Shown in pieces: positions 59,546-64,000 of a DNA stretch of 64,000 bases. The translations under genes were made by a program, and so were the position numbers. A model generated the notes under the pieces. The model saw only the letters and a list, made by a program, of their open reading frames with translations, did no database searches and was not told the DNA's origin. The stretch comes from Rheinheimera mesophila (lineage in GTDB: Bacteria; Pseudomonadota; Gammaproteobacteria; Enterobacterales; Alteromonadaceae). The stretch covers positions 53,877-117,876 of the forward strand of contig NZ_LAVS01000007.1 of NCBI RefSeq assembly GCF_000986865.1, in the 5' to 3' direction. Numbering within the stretch: the stretch's first letter is position 1; every line of letters starts with the position of its first letter.

Positions 59546-62461
59546 TTAGTCATGACTGACAACCACTACCCGCAGCGCATCAAATTTTAACCTGGCTTTA
59601 CTGATATAATCCGTTAATTGTTGTTTCTGTTGTTGCAGATGAGTAATTTCTTCCTGCCGTACTGACGGATTCAGTTTTTGCAGCGCCTGCAAACGCTCGA
59701 TTTGAGTGGTTAGTGTCTGTTGCATCCGCTCTTGTGCTTGTTGTTGGACTTCAATCAGACGCACAGTAGCTAACTCCTGAGCCTTACCTATTAACGGATG
59801 GATAAAGCTTTGCAGTGCTTTCACCATTTTGGCAGCGGGTTGCCGGCCTACAGGTTTTAGTTGTTTATTAAACTGCTCGAAAGCCACATTCGCAGCCAGA
59901 TTTTTGCCATTTTTTTCCAATAGCAGGCGCACCGGAGTGACGGGTAAGTAACGACCTAGCTGTAATTCTTTTGGCGCGCTGGCTTCGACAATAAACACAA
60001 ATTCTACAAAGTAGGTGCCGGCAGGCAGGGCTTTGTTGGGTAACAAGGCCACGGAACTATTACCCATTTGCTCGTTAGTCAGAATATCCAGGGTACCCCG
60101 CACCATCGGATGATCCCAGCTTAAAAACTGGATATCTTCCTGCGCTAACGCTGTTGCTCTGTCAAAAGTGACACTGATGCCATCGTCATCCAGCATCGGA
60201 TAATGGCTATGCAGATGCTCTGACATGGTCAGCACCATGCTGTTTTCACCCCGGTCGTCCTGGTTGACACCCAGCACATCCCAGGCACGTAACATAAACA
60301 TGGGTAACTTCGTTTCATCATCCAAAGCGGCGATAGCTTCAGCGAGTTCACGTGCCTTGCCTTGACCTGAACTATTGATTTCAAGCAGTTTATCGCGGCC
60401 TTGTTCCAGCTTTTGTTTCAATTGCTGGTTTAGTTCTGCACTTTTTGCGATCAGGGATTGAACTGCAGCACGCTCCATAGTTGTGGCGGCAAGCAGTTCA
60501 AACAATTCTGTGGCGACTTGTTCAAATACGGATCGGCCGGTTTGACAGGTCTGGCTTAACGCCTGTAACCCTTGTTGATACCAATCCAGCAATACCTGCT
60601 GTGGATGATCCGCAAAATAGGGGATATGAATTTGAATATTCTGGGTCTGACCTATCCGGTCCAGACGACCAATACGTTGTTCCAGTAAATCCGGATTCAA
60701 AGGCAAATCAAACAGCACCAGATGATGAGCAAACTGGAAGTTGCGACCTTCACTGCCGATTTCCGAACAGATCAGTATTTGAGCACTGTTGTCTTCCTGG
60801 GCAAAATACGCCGCCGCCATATCCCGTTCGACAATGCTCATGCCCTCATGGAAGACTGAAGCCCGAATGCCTTCGCGCACCCGCACCGCTTCCTCCAGCG
60901 CGATCGCTGTGTCGGCATGAGCACAGATCAGCAGGAATTTACTGCGTTTATGCTGTTTTAGCAGCGTTATCAGGTGGTCAACCCTGGGGTCAAACTGCCA
61001 CCAGCTACTGCCTTTACCTTCAAACTCCTGAAATACCCGCTCAGGAAACAAACTGGCTTTGGCTTTTTGTTCCAGACTTTGTTGTTTATTAAAGGCCTGC
61101 TGCACTTTAAGTGCGTTTTTATATTGTTCAGGCAACTCCAGAGCTATGGTCTGTGGCTGACGTTGTGGAAAACCTGAAATTGCACTGCGGCTATTACGAA
61201 ATAAGATACGGCCAGTACCGTGGCGATCCAATAACTGGCTGAGCAGTTGTTGTAGCGCCAGTTCACGCTCCTCAGTGCTGCAATCAGTTTGTTGCAAGGT
61301 TTGCAGCGCCTTTGTGCTGTCGCTGTCTGCCAGCAATTGACTGAGTTCGGTTGCGACCGACTGGCTCAGCGGTTTTTGCTCCAGCACAGCGGCGGCTAAA
61401 TCGGCAATCTTTTTATAGTGTTGTTCTTCAGCAAGAAAGGCCTGGTAATCGTGAAAGCGGTTTGGATCGAGTAAACGCAAACGGGCAAAATGGCTTTGAT
61501 GTCCCAATTGATCGGGTGTGGCCGTTAATAAAATTAAACCTGCGGTCCCTTCAGCTAATGCTTCAATGCGCTGGTATTCGGTGCTAACCGCCTGTTCACT
61601 CCATTGCAAATGGTGCGCCTCATCCACCACCAATAAATCCCAGTCGGCATCCACGGCATGTTGATGATGGCTGCGTTTTTTCACCAGAAACTCAAGGCTG
61701 GTTAACACTAATTGCTCGGTTTCAAACGGATTACCACCATCTAAACCGGATTCCGTACAACGTTCGTCGTCAAAAATAGAAAACTTCAGGTTAAACCGGC
61801 GTAGCATCTCCACCAGCCACTGATGTTGCAATGACTCGGGTACCACCACCAGCACGCGTTTGGCTAAACCTGCCAACACCTGTTGATGAATAATTAACCC
61901 GGCTTCAATGGTTTTACCCAGACCTACTTCGTCCGCCAGCAATACCCGTGGTGCGTGGCGTTTTGCCACTTCCTCTGCAATATAGAGCTGATGTGGGATC
62001 AAACTCATACGGCCGCCGACCAGACCTTGTAACAGGCTTTGTTGCTGTTGATGCAAATGTTGCCAGCTTTGGTAACGCAGTGGGAAGGTCTCAAAACGAT
62101 CCACCTGACCGGCGAATAAGCGGTCCTGCGGTTGACTGAAACTGATAAAATGATCGAGGAAGAGTTCACGTAACGCCACTGTCTCATTGGTGTCGGTACG
62201 GGTGCCATGATAAATAAAACAGTCGTTTTTACTTTCGACTTCGCTGATGAGCAAGGAGAACCCCTCAGCACTTTTGACTGTATCGCCCGGGTTAAACTGA
62301 ACGCGGGTCAGCGGTGCTTCCAAAACAGAATACAGACGGTTTTCACCACTGGCCGGAAACAGTAAAGTCAGCATCCTGCCTTCATGTCCGATCACAGTGC
62401 CTAAACCTAAATCCGACTCACTGTCGCTGATCCAACGTTGACCCAAAGCAAATTTTATCAT
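59546..62461 (-). CDS. rapA: RNA polymerase-associated ATPase RapA (HepA)
   Basis: RapA is a Swi2/Snf2-type ATPase that recycles RNA polymerase. The 971 residues include N-terminal Tudor-like domains (about 1-110), the ATPase motif LLADEVGLGKTIEAGL near residue 175, the DEAH box VVDEAHHLQW, the motif VI segment EQRIGRLDRIGQT and a RapA-specific C-terminal domain with a long coiled coil (about 890-950). Start MIKFALGQRWISDSESDLG is typical of the family. Confidence 0.97.
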   Translation of the reverse strand: MIKFALGQRWISDSESDLGLGTVIGHEGRMLTLLFPASGENRLYSVLEAPLTRVQFNPGDTVKSAEGFSLLISEVESKNDCFIYHGTRTDTNETVALRELFLDHFISFSQPQDRLFAGQVDRFETFPLRYQSWQHLHQQQQSLLQGLVGGRMSLIPHQLYIAEEVAKRHAPRVLLADEVGLGKTIEAGLIIHQQVLAGLAKRVLVVVPESLQHQWLVEMLRRFNLKFSIFDDERCTESGLDGGNPFETEQLVLTSLEFLVKKRSHHQHAVDADWDLLVVDEAHHLQWSEQAVSTEYQRIEALAEGTAGLILLTATPDQLGHQSHFARLRLLDPNRFHDYQAFLAEEQHYKKIADLAAAVLEQKPLSQSVATELSQLLADSDSTKALQTLQQTDCSTEERELALQQLLSQLLDRHGTGRILFRNSRSAISGFPQRQPQTIALELPEQYKNALKVQQAFNKQQSLEQKAKASLFPERVFQEFEGKGSSWWQFDPRVDHLITLLKQHKRSKFLLICAHADTAIALEEAVRVREGIRASVFHEGMSIVERDMAAAYFAQEDNSAQILICSEIGSEGRNFQFAHHLVLFDLPLNPDLLEQRIGRLDRIGQTQNIQIHIPYFADHPQQVLLDWYQQGLQALSQTCQTGRSVFEQVATELFELLAATTMERAAVQSLIAKSAELNQQLKQKLEQGRDKLLEINSSGQGKARELAEAIAALDDETKLPMFMLRAWDVLGVNQDDRGENSMVLTMSEHLHSHYPMLDDDGISVTFDRATALAQEDIQFLSWDHPMVRGTLDILTNEQMGNSSVALLPNKALPAGTYFVEFVFIVEASAPKELQLGRYLPVTPVRLLLEKNGKNLAANVAFEQFNKQLKPVGRQPAAKMVKALQSFIHPLIGKAQELATVRLIEVQQQAQERMQQTLTTQIERLQALQKLNPSVRQEEITHLQQQKQQLTDYISKARLKFDALRVVVVSHD

Positions 62462-62749
62462 CTTGTCCTCACTGCAGAAAATGGCGCGCTATGGTACAGC
62501 TAAAAGTCTGCTATCGCATCAGCCTGAGCCACGTATTTTTTGCAATAGATTAAAAATCGTCATCTATTGGTCATACAGGCCGTGCATTTTTGCTCTAAGC
62601 TTAGATCAAATGAATCAAAGCACTGAGGGCGATCGCTTTACTGAACCAAACATCAGCCGGCAAGTCAGATGTTGTATACCGAAAATAAATAAAGATTGTT
62701 GTATTTTTGCCATGAACTTTCATGGTTTATTGTCGCTAAGGAGCTGCTT

Positions 62750-64000
62750 ATGGCGCGAAGAAGAGCTAAAGATAAAAAAATATACGTTCTGGACACCAAC
62801 ATTCTACTGCATGAACCTTTCGCCTTCTTAAACTTTCAGGAACACGACGTTGTCATTCCAATGACAGTGCTCGAAGAGTTAGACCATATCAAAGACAAAC
62901 ACAAAGACGTCAGTCGTGAAGCCCGTATCGCCATTCGCGCTTTGGAGGATGTGTTAAAAGATGCTTCACCGGAACAAATGCTGCAAGGCGTTGCGTTACC
63001 CAGCCACACGGAAGAAAAAAATGCCGGTCACTTATTTATCATCAATGACCATCATATCAGCGACCAGATCCCCGGCTTACCGGGTGGGGAAAACGACCAT
63101 TTAATTATTAATACCGCCTTGTTTTTACAACGGGAAAAAGCGCCGACCAAAGTGATACTGGTCACCAAAGATATCAACATGAGGCTGAAGGCCAAAGGGG
63201 CAGGTCTGAAGCTGGTCGAGGATTATCGTACCGACCAGTTGATTGACGATGTGCGGTTTTTATACAAAGGCTATTACAAATTTAGCGGCGACTTTTGGTC
63301 TGTTGTCAAAGATTGCCGCACCCACAATGAAGGCCGTGATACCTATCATTTTGTGCCACGTGCTGTGCTGCCCAACGCTTATATCAACGAATACCTGATT
63401 GATGAAGCGCAAACCTTTGCCGGGCGGGTATTGGAAATCAACGAACAGGAAATCAAAATTCTCGATTTAGGTTTTGAGCGCCTGATGCATAAACATGCCT
63501 GGGGTATTCATCCAAAAAATATTTATCAGGCCATGGCGCTCAATGCCCTGCTGGACCCGGATATGGACCTGGTGATTCTGACCGGTCCTGCCGGTTGTGG
63601 TAAAACTCTGATCGCTCTGGCTGCGGCACTGGAACTGGTGATTGAAAAAGGCATGTACGACAAGGTGATAGTGACCCGCAACACGCCAGAAATTGCCGAG
63701 TCTATCGGCTTTTTACCTGGCACTGAGGAAGAGAAAATGGCGCCATGGCTGGCCGCTATTACCGATTCGCTGGAAGTGCTGCATAAAACCGACGAACACC
63801 CGCATGCCAGCGTGCAATACATAATGGACAAGGCCAATATTCAGTTTAAATCGGTCAACTTTATGCGCGGTCGCAGCATTCAAAATGCCATAGTACTTTT
63901 GGACGAGTGTCAAAACTTAAGTGCCGCGCAACTGAAAACCATCATCACCCGTTGTGGGGAAGGCACCAAGCTGATTTGCTCAGGCAACCTGTCACAAATC
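62750..64000 (+). CDS. PIN domain-PhoH family ATPase/ribonuclease (3' end outside window)
   Basis: The frame is open from the ATG at 62750 to the window end (417 codons visible). The N-terminal PIN domain has the metal aspartates in YVLDTNILLHEP and TVLEELDHIKD. The C-terminal PhoH-like ATPase begins near residue 250, with Walker A LTGPAGCGKTLIALA and Walker B VLLDECQNLS; the last visible residues are CSGNLSQI. AAGGAG precedes the ATG. PIN-PhoH fusions (PhoH2/YlaK-like) are linked to RNA unwinding and cleavage; the biological target is unknown. The 288-bp gap from rapA holds no supported gene. Confidence 0.93.
   Translation, partial: MARRRAKDKKIYVLDTNILLHEPFAFLNFQEHDVVIPMTVLEELDHIKDKHKDVSREARIAIRALEDVLKDASPEQMLQGVALPSHTEEKNAGHLFIINDHHISDQIPGLPGGENDHLIINTALFLQREKAPTKVILVTKDINMRLKAKGAGLKLVEDYRTDQLIDDVRFLYKGYYKFSGDFWSVVKDCRTHNEGRDTYHFVPRAVLPNAYINEYLIDEAQTFAGRVLEINEQEIKILDLGFERLMHKHAWGIHPKNIYQAMALNALLDPDMDLVILTGPAGCGKTLIALAAALELVIEKGMYDKVIVTRNTPEIAESIGFLPGTEEEKMAPWLAAITDSLEVLHKTDEHPHASVQYIMDKANIQFKSVNFMRGRSIQNAIVLLDECQNLSAAQLKTIITRCGEGTKLICSGNLSQI

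Noticed and set aside
62463..62831. 122-codon plus-strand ORF between rapA and the PIN-PhoH gene
   Set aside because: It overlaps the start of the clearly real PIN-PhoH gene in another frame and resembles no family.

Overview
The window is a dense, mostly housekeeping stretch of a gammaproteobacterial chromosome. The dcw cluster end (murG-murC-ddlB-ftsQAZ-lpxC), dciA between lpxC and secA, pilABCD-coaE-zapD-yacG, ampDE-pdhR-aceEF-lpd, acnB-yacL, argR/mdh, ispB/rplU-rpmA-obgE and lptD-surA-pdxA-rsmA-apaGH all point to an Alteromonadales-like bacterium, probably of the Rheinheimera/Alishewanella type. That placement is an inference from gene order and protein similarity; no 16S gene is present. 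I see no prophage, insertion sequence, CRISPR array, rRNA or tRNA.

Layout. 1-7.6 kb: peptidoglycan precursor enzymes, FtsQ/A/Z and LpxC. 7.6-12.3 kb: helicase loader DciA (opposite strand), an M23 peptidase in the place where enterics have secM, SecA and MutT. 12.3-12.8 kb: a gene-free block of 73-bp tandem repeats and a large imperfect palindrome. 12.8-18.8 kb (minus strand): yacG, zapD, coaE and type IV pilus genes pilD, pilC, pilB, pilA. 19-22.7 kb: a cold-shock/DUF1294 protein, nadC, a retropepsin-like protease, ampD, ampE. 22.7-29.9 kb: a second repeat block, then pdhR and the pyruvate dehydrogenase genes with two PdhR-type operators. 30-37.3 kb: an M13 lipoprotein peptidase, aconitase B, YacL, GlnK, AmtB.

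37.3-38.3 kb looks empty of protein genes but holds the most notable element. The minus strand carries a CsrB/RsmB-type regulatory RNA of about 334 nt with about 23 GGA motifs, several in hairpin loops. It ends in a strong terminator hairpin, and an 18-bp GacA/UvrY-type palindrome lies about 170-190 bp upstream of the inferred start. This would be the RNA sponge for the translational regulator CsrA, controlled by a BarA/UvrY-type two-component system.

38.3-64 kb: a divergent DyP-type peroxidase, argR, mdh, ispB, rplU-rpmA-obgE, folA, a DUF3718 protein, a chemoreceptor, the minus-strand lptD-surA-pdxA-rsmA-apaG-apaH operon, divergent amgK-murU-djlA (peptidoglycan recycling and co-chaperone), small membrane and hydrolase-like proteins, an OmpA-like porin, rluA, rapA, and a PIN-PhoH protein cut by the window end. 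Envelope biogenesis and recycling (mur, fts, lpxC, lptD, surA, ampD/E, amgK/murU, ompA) is the dominant theme, with central carbon metabolism (pdh, acnB, mdh) and nitrogen sensing (glnK-amtB) alongside. I found no convincing new multi-gene system; the interesting signals are regulatory and non-coding.
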